Translations under genes and position numbers: made by a program
Notes under the pieces: generated by a model
What the model was told of the DNA's origin: nothing
What the model saw: only the letters and a program-made list of their open reading frames with translations
The model's database searches: none
Shown here: positions 15,844 through 23,332 of the stretch, piece by piece
Numbering within the stretch: position 1 is the stretch's first letter
Layout of the letters: each line of letters opens with the position of its first letter
NCBI GenBank assembly: GCA_016235825.1
Contig: JACRIL010000048.1
Coordinates: forward strand, 1-33,612
Direction of reading: 5' to 3'
DNA: 33,612 nt
From: Planctomycetota bacterium
GTDB lineage: Bacteria; Planctomycetota; Phycisphaerae; SM23-33

Positions 15844-16881
15844 ATGATAGAGGTAAACAGGCAAGGCGAGGTGTGGGTTTTTGCCGAGCAGGAAGAAGGC
15901 AAACTCTCGGACGTGCCTCTGGAGCTTTTGACCAAGGCCCGTGAACTGGCCGGCAAGCTCAACGTGCACGTGGCGGCGGTGCTGCTGGGCAAGGGCGTCG
16001 CGGCGATTGCAGAAAAACTTTCGGCTCACGGGGCCGACAAGGTATACGTCGTCGACGACGACAAACTCGCCCATTACCAGACGGCCAGCTACATGAAGGT
16101 CGTCTGCGATCTGATCAGGAAGCACAAGCCGCAGATATGCCTCTACGGCGCGACGCCGATAGGGCGCGACCTGGCGCCCACAATCGCCAGCGCCATGAAA
16201 TGCGGCCTGACGGCCGACTGCACCGACCTCCAGATCGGGGACCACGCCGACCCGGCCACCAAGGAAAACCACAAGAACCTGCTGCTCCAGATTCGGCCGG
16301 CCTTCGGCGGCAACATCATCGCGACGATCGTCAACCCGCACCGCTGGCCTCAGATGGCCACCGTCCGCGAGGGCGTCATGGCGATGAGCCAGGCCGACGC
16401 CAATCGCAAGGGCAAGATCGTCGCCGTCGCAAGCGGGCTGGAAAAATTCGAGCTGCCGGTGGAGCTGGTCGAGTCGCATCGCAGGCCCAAAAAGGTGAAC
16501 CTCAAGGCGGCCCGGATCATCGTGGCCGGCGGGGCGGGCGTCGGCAGCAAGGACGGCTTCCGGATGCTCTTCGACCTTGCCAACCTGCTGGGCGGGGCGG
16601 TCGGCGGGTCGCGGGCGGCCGTGGACCTGGGCTTTGTAGATCACGATCACCAGATCGGCCAGACCGGTACGACGGTCCGCCCGGCGCTCTACATCGCCGT
16701 CGGACTCAGCGGGGCCGTCCAGCACCGCGCCGGCATGCAGGAATCGGCAAAGATACTCGCCATCAACAACGACCGCGAGGCCCCGATCCTCTCCATCGCG
16801 CACTACGGAATCGTCGGCGACCTGAACATAGTCGTCCCCAAACTCATCAAGACCATCCGCGCCGGTGCGGGAGTGAAGTAA
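15844..16881 (+). CDS. etfA: Electron transfer flavoprotein, alpha subunit
   Basis: A 345-residue EtfA. The N-terminal half (VWVFAEQEEGKL, then LYGATPIGRDLAPTIASAMKCGLTADCTDL) is the usual EtfA domain. The C-terminal FAD-binding domain begins about residue 225 with RIIVAGGAGVGSKDGF and carries the family signature around 272-320: GQTGTTVRP, YIAVGLSGAVQHRAGM and INNDREAPI. The FAD held here accepts electrons from acyl-CoA dehydrogenases. Only five bases separate it from etfB. No ferredoxin-like N-terminal extension is present. The next gene in the same direction is 368 bases away, with inverted repeats between. Confidence 0.95.
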   Translation: MIEVNRQGEVWVFAEQEEGKLSDVPLELLTKARELAGKLNVHVAAVLLGKGVAAIAEKLSAHGADKVYVVDDDKLAHYQTASYMKVVCDLIRKHKPQICLYGATPIGRDLAPTIASAMKCGLTADCTDLQIGDHADPATKENHKNLLLQIRPAFGGNIIATIVNPHRWPQMATVREGVMAMSQADANRKGKIVAVASGLEKFELPVELVESHRRPKKVNLKAARIIVAGGAGVGSKDGFRMLFDLANLLGGAVGGSRAAVDLGFVDHDHQIGQTGTTVRPALYIAVGLSGAVQHRAGMQESAKILAINNDREAPILSIAHYGIVGDLNIVVPKLIKTIRAGAGVK

Positions 16882-16921
16882 ATTTCGATAAGCGGACCAT
16901 GTTGTAGCCGCGTCAGAAGAG

Positions 16922-17004
16922 ACCCGAAGGGTCGGCAGAGAGTAGCCGGGGGTGTAAACCCCCGGAAAGAGTCGAAGGAAAATCGAGCCCCGAAGGGCCG
17001 ACAC
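16922..17004 (+). repeat. Intergenic repeat, copy 1
   Basis: Carries AGAGAGTAGCCGGGGG, a CCCCCGG closing arm, then AGCCCCG and a terminal CGACAC. Aligning it with the reverse complement of 17078-17163 gives matching blocks GAGAGTAGCCGG, CCGG, AGCCCCG and CACA, with compensating changes in the hairpin arms (GGGGG/CCCCC here, GGAGG/CCTCC there). I recall this family from planctomycete genomes. Confidence 0.7.
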
Positions 17005-17077
17005 AATAAATTTTGCAAACCTGCAATACTCAAAAATGCGAGATTATTGTTGATGATAGAAAATGATACAGGTCAAT

Positions 17078-17163
17078 GTGCCGCCCCGCCGGGGCTGATC
17101 TTCTTGCGAGATCGATACCGGAGGCTCACGCCTCCGGCTACTCTCTACCAGCCCTCCGGGCTT
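17078..17163 (-). repeat. Intergenic repeat, copy 2 (inverted)
   Basis: Read on the minus strand it gives GGAGGGCTGG, AGAGAGTAGCCGGAGG, a CCTCCGG arm, GATC-rich spacer, AGCCCCG and GGCGGCAC, matching copy 1 in order. Covarying arm bases indicate that the hairpin is what is conserved. Confidence 0.7.
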
Positions 17164-17249
17164 GGACAGTATGCGATTCATAAATCATACTCAATCTTTA
17201 AGATGACTAAATCGGAGTTTGCGAGGGTACAAATCGCTTGATCCCGGCT

Positions 17250-17762
17250 ATGGTAACAAATTGGCGGAAATTCCGATTCCAGGCCTTGGCAAACCGCAAG
17301 GTCGGACAATGCCTTGTGTATCAATTGATTTTCGGGACTATCGGCTCAGTCATTGGCGTTTGTGTGGTTTACATGGCAGTTAGAACTTTCTTCTATTATC
17401 CATCCAGAGACGATGTTTGCGGCTTGTTTGAAGGGTTGTTTTTAGGGCCGTTGGCAGGCGGACTTCCAGCAATCTGGATAACCGCCAAACTAATCCGGAA
17501 TTTTAAGGGATTGAATATATTCGGGTCTATTGTCGCTGGCGCCATTTATCTTATTGCACCTTATGTTGGCGCCGCTATTTCATCTGTTTTGCTTTTGTTT
17601 GTTTTATATCTGATGTATCCGATAGCCTGTCTCTTTCTTACGCTTGTCGTTGCGGCTTGCTTTAATTTCTTTATCAGGGACACAGGCATCTTGTCGCAAA
17701 AGAAGCAGGAACCAGATAACAATGCAGCCTTGCAAGGACTAGAGGAAAAGAAAAATGGCTAA
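17250..17762 (+). CDS. Small hypothetical membrane protein
   Basis: An unrecognised protein of 170 residues with three or four hydrophobic segments: roughly 25-48 (YQLIFGTIGSVIGVCVVYMAV), 62-80 (GLFLGPLAGGLPAIWIT), 90-112 (FGSIVAGAIYLIAPYVGAAI) and 112-140 (SSVLLLFVLYLMYPIACLF). A short polar tail, KKQEPDNNAALQGLEEKKNG, follows. ATG at 17250 is preferred over an in-frame TTG at 17238; neither has a good ribosome site. Its base composition is clearly more AT-rich than the genes on either side, which suggests later acquisition. It ends 8 bases inside the acyl-CoA dehydrogenase gene, so translation may be coupled. Confidence 0.65.
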   Translation: MVTNWRKFRFQALANRKVGQCLVYQLIFGTIGSVIGVCVVYMAVRTFFYYPSRDDVCGLFEGLFLGPLAGGLPAIWITAKLIRNFKGLNIFGSIVAGAIYLIAPYVGAAISSVLLLFVLYLMYPIACLFLTLVVAACFNFFIRDTGILSQKKQEPDNNAALQGLEEKKNG

Positions 17763-19527
17763 CTTTTACAAGGACAACGAGGACATTCAGTTTTTGTTCA
17801 GGCACTTCGACGTGGCGCGGGTAGCCGGGCTGGTCGAGGAAGGATACAAATTCCACAAGGAATTCGACTTCGCTCCGGCCGACGCGGCGGATGCGATCGA
17901 CAATTACGGGCGGATTCTGGCGACGGTCGGCGAGATCGCCGGCGACATGGTGGCCCCGACGGCCGCACACACCGACGAGACCGGCAACACGCTCAACGCC
18001 GACGGCAGCGTAACCTACGCCCCCGGCATCGCCAACGCCATCAAGCGGTTGGGCCAGGCCGACATGATGGGCTTCACGCTGCCGTACCGCTTCGGCGGCA
18101 TCAACTGCCCGCAGCTCATCTACACGATGAGCAACGACATGATCAGCCGGGCCGACGCCGCCCTGATGAACGTTTACGGCCTGCAGGGCATCGCCGAGAC
18201 GATCAACGCATTCGCCTCCGAGGACATCAAGAAGCAGTACCTGCCGCCGATGGCCTGCGGAAAGTGGACCGGCGCGATGGTCCTCACCGAGCCGGACGCC
18301 GGCAGCGACCTTCAGGCCGTAAAGACCCGCGCATATCAGGATGAGAGCGGCAACTGGTTCGTGCACGGCGTCAAGCGGTTCATCACCAACGGCTGCGGCG
18401 AGGTGCTGCTGGTGCTGGCCCGCACCGAGCCGGATGTTACCGACGGGCGCGGCCTGAGCCTCCTGCTGGTCGAACGAGGGCCGAAGGTCAGGATTCGCCG
18501 GCTGGAAAACAAGCTGGGCATCCACGGCAGCCCGACGTGCGAAATTTTCTTCGCCGACGCCCCGGCCCTGCTGATCGGCGAGCGCCAGCGCGGGCTGATT
18601 ACCTACGTGATGAGCCTGATGAACGGCGCGAGGATCGGCATCGCGGCTCAGGGTATCGGCATCGGCGAGGCGGCGTACCGCGTCGCCCGCGACTACGCCC
18701 ACAGCCGCAAGCAGTTCGAGACGGCCATCGAGAACTTCCCGGCGGTCCGCGAGCTGCTGGTCAACATGAGCATCGACCTCCAGGCCGCCCGTGCGCTGAC
18801 CTATCACGCCACGTTCTGCGTGGACATCGAGAACTCGGCCCTTCGCAGGCAGGAGTTCGGCAACATAACCGACCCGGCCGAGAAGAAGGCCGTCCGCGAG
18901 ATCGCCCGAAAGTTCGGCAGGTTCAACAAGATGCTCACCCCGATGAGCAAGTATTACGCCAGCGAGATGTCGATGCGGGTCTCCAACAGTTCAATGGCCG
19001 TGCTGGGCGGCAGCGGATATATGAAGGACTATGCCGTCGAGCGGCACCTCCGCGACAGCCGCATCACGACGATCTACGAGGGCACGTCGCAGCTCCAGGT
19101 CGTCGCCGCGGTGGCCGGCGTGGCCAGCGGCATGGCGGCAACCGTGCTGACGGAACTGCTCGAAAAACCCACGAAGCTCGACAAGTGGCCCGAGAACATC
19201 CACCCGATCATCGAGCAGATCCGCGCCGGCATGGCCCTGATGGAAGAGGCCGTCGCGTTCATCAAGGCCCAGGCCGGCACCGACTACCGCGACCTGTACG
19301 CCCGCAAACTGGTCGATATCGCGATTTACCTGGTTGTCGGCGCCATCTTCTGCGACCACGGGACTGCGACGTGCCCCATCGGCGAGCGCAAGAAGCTCAT
19401 CGCCCAGCGCTGGATGACCGAAAAGCTGCCGGAAATCCGCATGCTCAAGGACCAGATCTGCTCGGGCGACAAAATGATCATCACCGAGTTTGAGGAGCTG
19501 GCCGGCCCACTGCCCGCGGCTGAATAA
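17755..19527 (+). CDS. Acyl-CoA dehydrogenase, long form with C-terminal extension
   Basis: A 590-residue flavoenzyme. Residues about 50-420 are the classical fold: GKWTGAMVLTEPDAGSDLQAVKT for substrate and FAD contact, then KRFITNG, GLSLLLVERG, the helix NGARIGIAAQGIGIGEAAYRVARDYAHSRKQF, and VLGGSGYMKDYAVERHLRDSRIT. The catalytic base is E442 in TIYEGTSQLQ. An extension of about 140 residues follows, as in the 590-600-residue members of the superfamily. The ATG overlaps the upstream gene and has AGAGGA 8 bases before it. With etfB and etfA on the same strand it would oxidise an acyl-CoA, or run in reverse with EtfAB as in butyryl-CoA dehydrogenase systems. Chain-length specificity cannot be read. 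Confidence 0.93.
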   Translation: MANFYKDNEDIQFLFRHFDVARVAGLVEEGYKFHKEFDFAPADAADAIDNYGRILATVGEIAGDMVAPTAAHTDETGNTLNADGSVTYAPGIANAIKRLGQADMMGFTLPYRFGGINCPQLIYTMSNDMISRADAALMNVYGLQGIAETINAFASEDIKKQYLPPMACGKWTGAMVLTEPDAGSDLQAVKTRAYQDESGNWFVHGVKRFITNGCGEVLLVLARTEPDVTDGRGLSLLLVERGPKVRIRRLENKLGIHGSPTCEIFFADAPALLIGERQRGLITYVMSLMNGARIGIAAQGIGIGEAAYRVARDYAHSRKQFETAIENFPAVRELLVNMSIDLQAARALTYHATFCVDIENSALRRQEFGNITDPAEKKAVREIARKFGRFNKMLTPMSKYYASEMSMRVSNSSMAVLGGSGYMKDYAVERHLRDSRITTIYEGTSQLQVVAAVAGVASGMAATVLTELLEKPTKLDKWPENIHPIIEQIRAGMALMEEAVAFIKAQAGTDYRDLYARKLVDIAIYLVVGAIFCDHGTATCPIGERKKLIAQRWMTEKLPEIRMLKDQICSGDKMIITEFEELAGPLPAAE

Positions 19528-19557
19528 ACTGCCCAAACGGCAAGGAGTGGGAAATAG

Positions 19558-20196
19558 ATGGCGAACGGTGGCACATCGTGGTTTCGCAGGCACCGCCGAC
19601 CCTTCATTGTGTTTGCACTGATTCTGCTTTGCGCCGTCATCTATTGCGTCATTGTTTCTTTCATCAATCCATGGTCGCGACTGTACAACGAGGAACAGGA
19701 ACTGGACTTGTATTCGGGCAAAGCCCGCTTTACTCACCATGTGCTCTACTTTCAGACTCGCCAGGATGTCAGCGAGACAGTCTTGTCTCACGCGACGAGT
19801 CAGGGCGGCGACCAGCCAACCAATGAAAAATGGGTAAAAGTAAATGTCTTCGGATTTGGCTTCCGCCAATCTCCGCATTTTATATACCATGGGGCCTTCG
19901 GTCAGATCGCCGAACTGGAGAAATATTGGGATTTAGGCAATTTTGATGTCGCATCTCGCGCGAAGACGGCCCGCCAGTTGCTCATGGTTTGGCGCGAAGG
20001 AGGCTGTTACTCTGCCGCTCGTGAATATTTCGAGTTATTGATGAAAGGGATTCGCTCCCGGCCGGATGGACAACCAACAACAGTCGGCGACGTCTCCGAT
20101 GACCTTGCCGACCGTGCCATCACCGCCTACAACAAAACATTGAGAACGACAACATCTCCCGATTCGATTCCAGTTACTGCACCGTCCACAAAATAG
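19558..20196 (+). CDS. Hypothetical protein with one N-terminal membrane anchor
   Basis: A 212-residue protein of unknown function. A basic start (WFRRHRRP) leads into one hydrophobic segment at about 15-36 (FIVFALILLCAVIYCVIVSF), after which a soluble domain would face the periplasm. The soluble part is moderately charged; segments FGFGFRQSPHFIYHGAFG and AREYFELLMKGIRSRP are visible but match no family I know. AAGGAGTGGGAAATAG before the ATG is a good ribosome site. It follows the acyl-CoA dehydrogenase by 30 bases and may be co-transcribed, yet nothing links it to that pathway. Confidence 0.7.
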   Translation: MANGGTSWFRRHRRPFIVFALILLCAVIYCVIVSFINPWSRLYNEEQELDLYSGKARFTHHVLYFQTRQDVSETVLSHATSQGGDQPTNEKWVKVNVFGFGFRQSPHFIYHGAFGQIAELEKYWDLGNFDVASRAKTARQLLMVWREGGCYSAAREYFELLMKGIRSRPDGQPTTVGDVSDDLADRAITAYNKTLRTTTSPDSIPVTAPSTK

Positions 20197-20207
20197 ACAA
20201 CCAAACC

Positions 20208-20235
20208 GTAGGGCGTGCAACTCGTTGCACGTGGG
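20208..20235. repeat. Second copy of the GTAGGGCG.GCAACTCGTTGC repeat
   Basis: GTAGGGCGTGCAACTCGTTG continues CACGTGGGA, matching 500-527 with only compensating changes at the hairpin arms (GTGCAA/TTGCAC against GCGCAA-type). It starts 11 bases after the stop of the preceding gene. Confidence 0.65.
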
Positions 20236-20382
20236 ATTATCAAGAATCATTGGCCGGGGCGTTCCGGGATTCAGGATTATCTGCCGTGGCGCGAACGATA
20301 ATCTTGAAATTTATCGATTGGCGACTATCCCAGGGTTTCGTTCGTCCGCCTGGCGGCGTACTCGTTTCACCCTGGCAGCCCC
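20236..20382. other. Intergenic, nothing recognised
   Basis: Between two repeat elements; no coding frame with a plausible product, no RNA gene seen. Confidence 0.4.
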
Positions 20383-20544
20383 GTTGAAAAAGCCCCGTCT
20401 TTCGTGGCACGGCCGGCCCGGCCGTGTGTCCCAGGGGCGTCTCGCCCCTGGAATGCCCGAAAAAATAACAACTGCCACGACCGGGACGGTCGTGGAACAC
20501 ACGGGCGAGGACGCCCGTGCCACGAAAGACAGGCCTTTTTCAAC
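20383..20544. repeat. Large inverted repeat of two hairpin-bearing units next to proS
   Basis: The left unit (about 20383-20452) begins GTTGAAAAAGCC and continues CGTCTTTCGTGGCACGG; the right unit is its complement, ending GGCCTTTTTCAAC at 20544. Each unit holds two internal hairpins (ACGGCCGGCCCGGCCGT and CCAGGGGCG/CGCCCCTGG on the left; CACGGGCG/CGCCCGTG and CCACGACCG/CGGTCGTGG on the right). Arm bases differ between the units while pairing is kept. It ends six bases from the proS stop codon, so it may form the 3' end of the proS message. Confidence 0.7.
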
Positions 20545-20550
20545 GGCCTG

Positions 20551-22311
20551 CTACCGGCTTTCGCCGGAAAGCTGCGACTTCAACTGCGCCGCGAGATCGA
20601 GCGTTCGGGCGACGGCGGCGCCCAGATCGACCAGCGTAGGCTTGGCCTCGGTGCGGGCCTTGAGCTCGACCTTGCCTTCCTTGAGGCTCTTTTCGCCGAC
20701 GACAATCCGCAGCGGAATGCCAAGCAGGTCGGCATCCTTGAATTTTACGCCCGGGCGGGCGTCGCGGTCGTCCAGCAGGACGTCGGCCCCGCCGGCCTGG
20801 AGGTCTTTGTAAATCCGCTCGGCCGCACCCATCACTTCCGGGTTGGAAATGTTGATCGGCACGACGAGCACCTCGAACGGTGCGATGGCGATCGGCAGCA
20901 CGCAGCCGTTGTCGTCGTGCCCCATTTCGATGGCCGAGGCCAGTATGCGGTTTATGCCGATGCCGTAGCACCCCATGATGCACGGCTGCTTTTGCCCCTG
21001 CTCGTCGAGAAAGTTGGCCGAGAGTTTTTGGGAGTACTTTGTGCCAAGTTTGAAGACATGGCCGACTTCGATGCCGCGCGAGAATTTCAGGGCCTTGCCG
21101 CCGCGAGTGTCGCCATCGACGGCGTTGCGGATGTCGGCGACGACGACGTTGGCGCCGCTGAGCGGAAAATCCCTGCCCGGCACGACGTTGCGGACATGGT
21201 AATCGGTCTTGTTCGCGCCCGTTACGCCGCTTGTCATCGCCGCGACGGAATTGTCGACGATCAGCCGGGTGATTTTTCCGGCCAGGCCCTGCGGTCCGGC
21301 GAAACCCACCGCCGCAGATGTAACATTCTTGATGACCTCCGGCGGGGCCATTTCCAGGGCCGCACCGTCGCACGCCCGGCGAAGCTTGTTCTCGTTGGCC
21401 TCGTGATCGCCGCGGAGCAGGGCGACGATCACATCCTTGCCGCTGGTGTAAACCAGGGTCTTTATCATATCTGCCGGTCGGTTCTTCAGGAAATTGCAGA
21501 CGGCCTCGATGCTTCCCACGCCGGGCGTGTGAACTTCCTCCATGGCTGGCGCCGCTTGCCGCGCGGCAGCCAGTTGCGGCGAGGCGGCGGGCGCGTCAAT
21601 CTCGGCCTTTTCCAGATTGGCCGCGTAGGAAAAATCCTCGGCGTGGACGATCACATCTTCGCCGGCCGAGCAGGGAACCATAAACTCGTGGCTGGCCGAG
21701 CCGCCTATCGGCCCGCTGTCCGCCTCCACGGCGACGTACTTGAGGCCGCACCGGCTGAAGATCCGGCAGTACGCGTCGTACATTGCACGGTAGGTCTTCT
21801 CCAGGTCGTCGACGTTCGCGTGGAAGCTGTAGGCGTCCTTCATGATGAACTCGCGCGACCGCAGCACGCCGAACCGCGGGCGGAACTCGTCGCGGACCTT
21901 GGTGTTGATCTGGTAGAGATTGACCGGAAGCTGGCGATAGCTGTTTATCTCGGCCGCCACCAGCGAGGTTACGACCTCCTCAGCCGTCGGCGCAAGCACG
22001 TTTTCCCGGCCGTGGCGGTCCTCGAACCATGCCAGTGTTTCACCGTAATCTTCCCGCCGGCCGGTCGCCTCCCAAAGCTCCATCGGCTGGAGGACAGGCA
22101 TGAGAATCTCCTGCGCCCCGGCGCGGTTCATCTCTTCGCGCACGATGGCGATGATCTTAAGTAGGCTCCTGTTGCCCAGCGGCAGGTACGTATACGTCCC
22201 GCTGGCCACCTTGCGGATGAAGCCCGCACGGATCATCAACTGGTGCGAAGGTATCTCCGCCTCGGCGGGAACTTCCTTGACCGTCGGTATCAACGTCTGG
22301 CTGTATCGCAT
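20551..22311 (-). CDS. proS: Prolyl-tRNA synthetase, bacterial type
   Basis: The 586-residue enzyme charges tRNA-Pro with proline in the cytosol. It starts MRYSQTLIPTVKEVPAEAE; AAAGG lies six bases before this ATG, and a longer upstream frame is not conserved-looking. Class II motif 1 falls in YTYLPLGNRSLLKIIAIVREEMNRAGAQEILMP, motif 2 includes VRDEFRPRFGVLRSREFIMKDAYSFH, and motif 3 lies in GIGINRILASAIE. About 180 residues separate motifs 2 and 3, which is the editing-type insertion domain of bacterial ProRS. The anticodon-binding domain follows (PFEVLVVPINIS to the C-terminus). A TAA-flanked palindrome lies 16 bases upstream of the start and a large inverted repeat is just past the stop. 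Confidence 0.97.
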   Translation of the reverse strand: MRYSQTLIPTVKEVPAEAEIPSHQLMIRAGFIRKVASGTYTYLPLGNRSLLKIIAIVREEMNRAGAQEILMPVLQPMELWEATGRREDYGETLAWFEDRHGRENVLAPTAEEVVTSLVAAEINSYRQLPVNLYQINTKVRDEFRPRFGVLRSREFIMKDAYSFHANVDDLEKTYRAMYDAYCRIFSRCGLKYVAVEADSGPIGGSASHEFMVPCSAGEDVIVHAEDFSYAANLEKAEIDAPAASPQLAAARQAAPAMEEVHTPGVGSIEAVCNFLKNRPADMIKTLVYTSGKDVIVALLRGDHEANENKLRRACDGAALEMAPPEVIKNVTSAAVGFAGPQGLAGKITRLIVDNSVAAMTSGVTGANKTDYHVRNVVPGRDFPLSGANVVVADIRNAVDGDTRGGKALKFSRGIEVGHVFKLGTKYSQKLSANFLDEQGQKQPCIMGCYGIGINRILASAIEMGHDDNGCVLPIAIAPFEVLVVPINISNPEVMGAAERIYKDLQAGGADVLLDDRDARPGVKFKDADLLGIPLRIVVGEKSLKEGKVELKARTEAKPTLVDLGAAVARTLDLAAQLKSQLSGESR

Positions 22312-22326
22312 ACTGACCTTTCGTGT

Positions 22327-22352
22327 TAAGAGCCTATCCGGATAGGCTCTAA
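22327..22352. mobile_element. 20-bp perfect palindrome flanked by TAA (collapsed MITE-like element)
   Basis: GAGCCTATCC is followed directly by its complement at 22330-22349, with TAA at 22327-22329 and again at 22350-22352. The arms are the ends of the 54-bp element at 13750-13803, and the flanking trinucleotide is the same. It looks like two terminal repeats joined after loss of the interior. It lies 16 bases upstream of proS and could affect its promoter. Confidence 0.55.
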
Positions 22353-22634
22353 CGTGAAGCGTGATATTATAGGATTCCCGCCCCCAAAGACCAGCCATGC
22401 TTGAGCGTGCAACAGGAATTCGTGCGGCTCGCAATTTGTCTATCAACTATTGCGATGGAAATTGCGACATTAGGCCCGCACCACAAGCCCCCCATAACTG
22501 AGCGGATTGCCGGCCGGGAGGACTTTTCTCTTGCAAGGTCGGCGGACGGAGGCAATCATACATCCCCGGCGGCCGGCCCGGACGGGCTGCGAGGCGACAC
22601 GGCCCGGTCAGGCCGGCATAGAGAGGATTGCCCG
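22353..22634. other. Divergent intergenic stretch between proS and the lipoprotein gene
   Basis: Must hold the promoters of both genes, but no strong pair of boxes was found. A direct repeat ATTGCGA occurs at about 22451 and 22463. An in-frame extension of the lipoprotein gene runs through it, but has no signal-peptide character and no ribosome site, so it is treated as non-coding. Confidence 0.5.
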
Positions 22635-23162
22635 ATGAGAATCACATTTGTCGTTCTGGCCTGTGCGCTGCTGGCCGCTACGGCCGGCTGCACGGCCATC
22701 AAGGATTTTTTCACCGGCAAAAAAATCCCGCAGAGCCAGCCGGCAACCGCGCTGGCCCCCAAACCGGACAACGACGGCTGGCACATCACCGTTTTTCTCG
22801 ACGGCAGGCAGACCCGCGCCGGCAGAAAAATCGACAAGGACCAGATATGGGACGTAGAGCCGTGCGGCGGAAATCCCTTTTTCAAGTACGCTATGGATGA
22901 GAACAGGCTGGGCAAGCTCAAGCAGACGGAAGTTGTCTTCAAGCCGATCATCAACGGCAAGGTCGAGGAATCGATCACGTACCAGTTGCGAGGCGTCTCG
23001 ATCGGGCCGGGCAAAGAAGTAAAGCTCACCGGCTTCGACTATGTCGCTTCGGGCAAGTTCGCGTCCCCGGAAGCCCTCCCGCCAGGCGCGTACCAGCTCT
23101 CCGTTACGGTTTTCGGCGAATCATCCTGGGACAGACAGCTTGTAAGACTGACGGTGAAATAA
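22635..23162 (+). CDS. Putative lipoprotein of unknown function
   Basis: A 175-residue protein with a short signal sequence (MRITFVVLACALLAATAGC); C19 is the likely lipidated cysteine, although the -3 position is Thr, not the usual Leu. The mature part begins with a proline-rich linker and then a beta-rich domain (HITVFLDGRQTRAG, EVVFKPIINGKV, LRGVSIGPGKEVKLTGFDYV, GAYQLSVTVFGESSWDRQLVRLTV), reminiscent of an immunoglobulin-like or transthyretin-like sandwich. The ATG at 22635 has GAGAGGAT 5-12 bases upstream. No neighbour suggests a function. Confidence 0.75.
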   Translation: MRITFVVLACALLAATAGCTAIKDFFTGKKIPQSQPATALAPKPDNDGWHITVFLDGRQTRAGRKIDKDQIWDVEPCGGNPFFKYAMDENRLGKLKQTEVVFKPIINGKVEESITYQLRGVSIGPGKEVKLTGFDYVASGKFASPEALPPGAYQLSVTVFGESSWDRQLVRLTVK

Positions 23163-23285
23163 CAACCGCCAATGGGGATCAAATGGTTTGGCGCGAAAAT
23201 CAGCCGCGCAGATAGCCGGAAGTCAAGGATGAAAAATGAGCATACTGTCAAAACAGGCGAGCAATGCGGAGTATGAAGAAACAAC

Positions 23286-23332
23286 TTGACTGGCGTACCC
23301 TAAAAGGGTACAATTGCACCCTAAATGGGTAC
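23286..23332 (+). promoter_or_regulatory. Promoter with two tandem operators; second covers the start codon
   Basis: TTGACT (23286-23291) and TACAAT (23309-23314) are 17 bases apart. Operator 1, GTACCC-TAAAA-GGGTAC (23295-23311), fills the spacer; operator 2, GCACCC-TAAAT-GGGTAC (23316-23332), starts 21 bases later, two helical turns. The ATG at 23325 lies inside operator 2. Transcription should begin about 23320-23322, so the message would have almost no leader. Confidence 0.75.

Larger units (their letters stand above)
16882..17249. other. Intergenic stretch with paired inverted repeats
   Basis: The 368 bases after etfA contain two inverted copies of an 80-90 base repeat, separated by about 75 AT-rich bases, and then a low-GC region up to the next start codon. 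No gene was recognised. The pair could terminate or process the etfBA transcript, which would weaken coupling to the acyl-CoA dehydrogenase gene downstream. Confidence 0.6.

Noticed and set aside
15823..17004. 393-codon minus-strand frame across etfA
   Set aside because: Antisense to a complete EtfA and running into the intergenic repeat.
500..20544. CRISPR array
   Set aside because: The repeats in the window are palindromic, dispersed and mostly in inverted pairs, with no regular direct repeats and spacers and no cas genes.
20404..22164. 586-codon plus-strand frame opposite proS
   Set aside because: Antisense to an unmistakable prolyl-tRNA synthetase and begins within a palindromic repeat.
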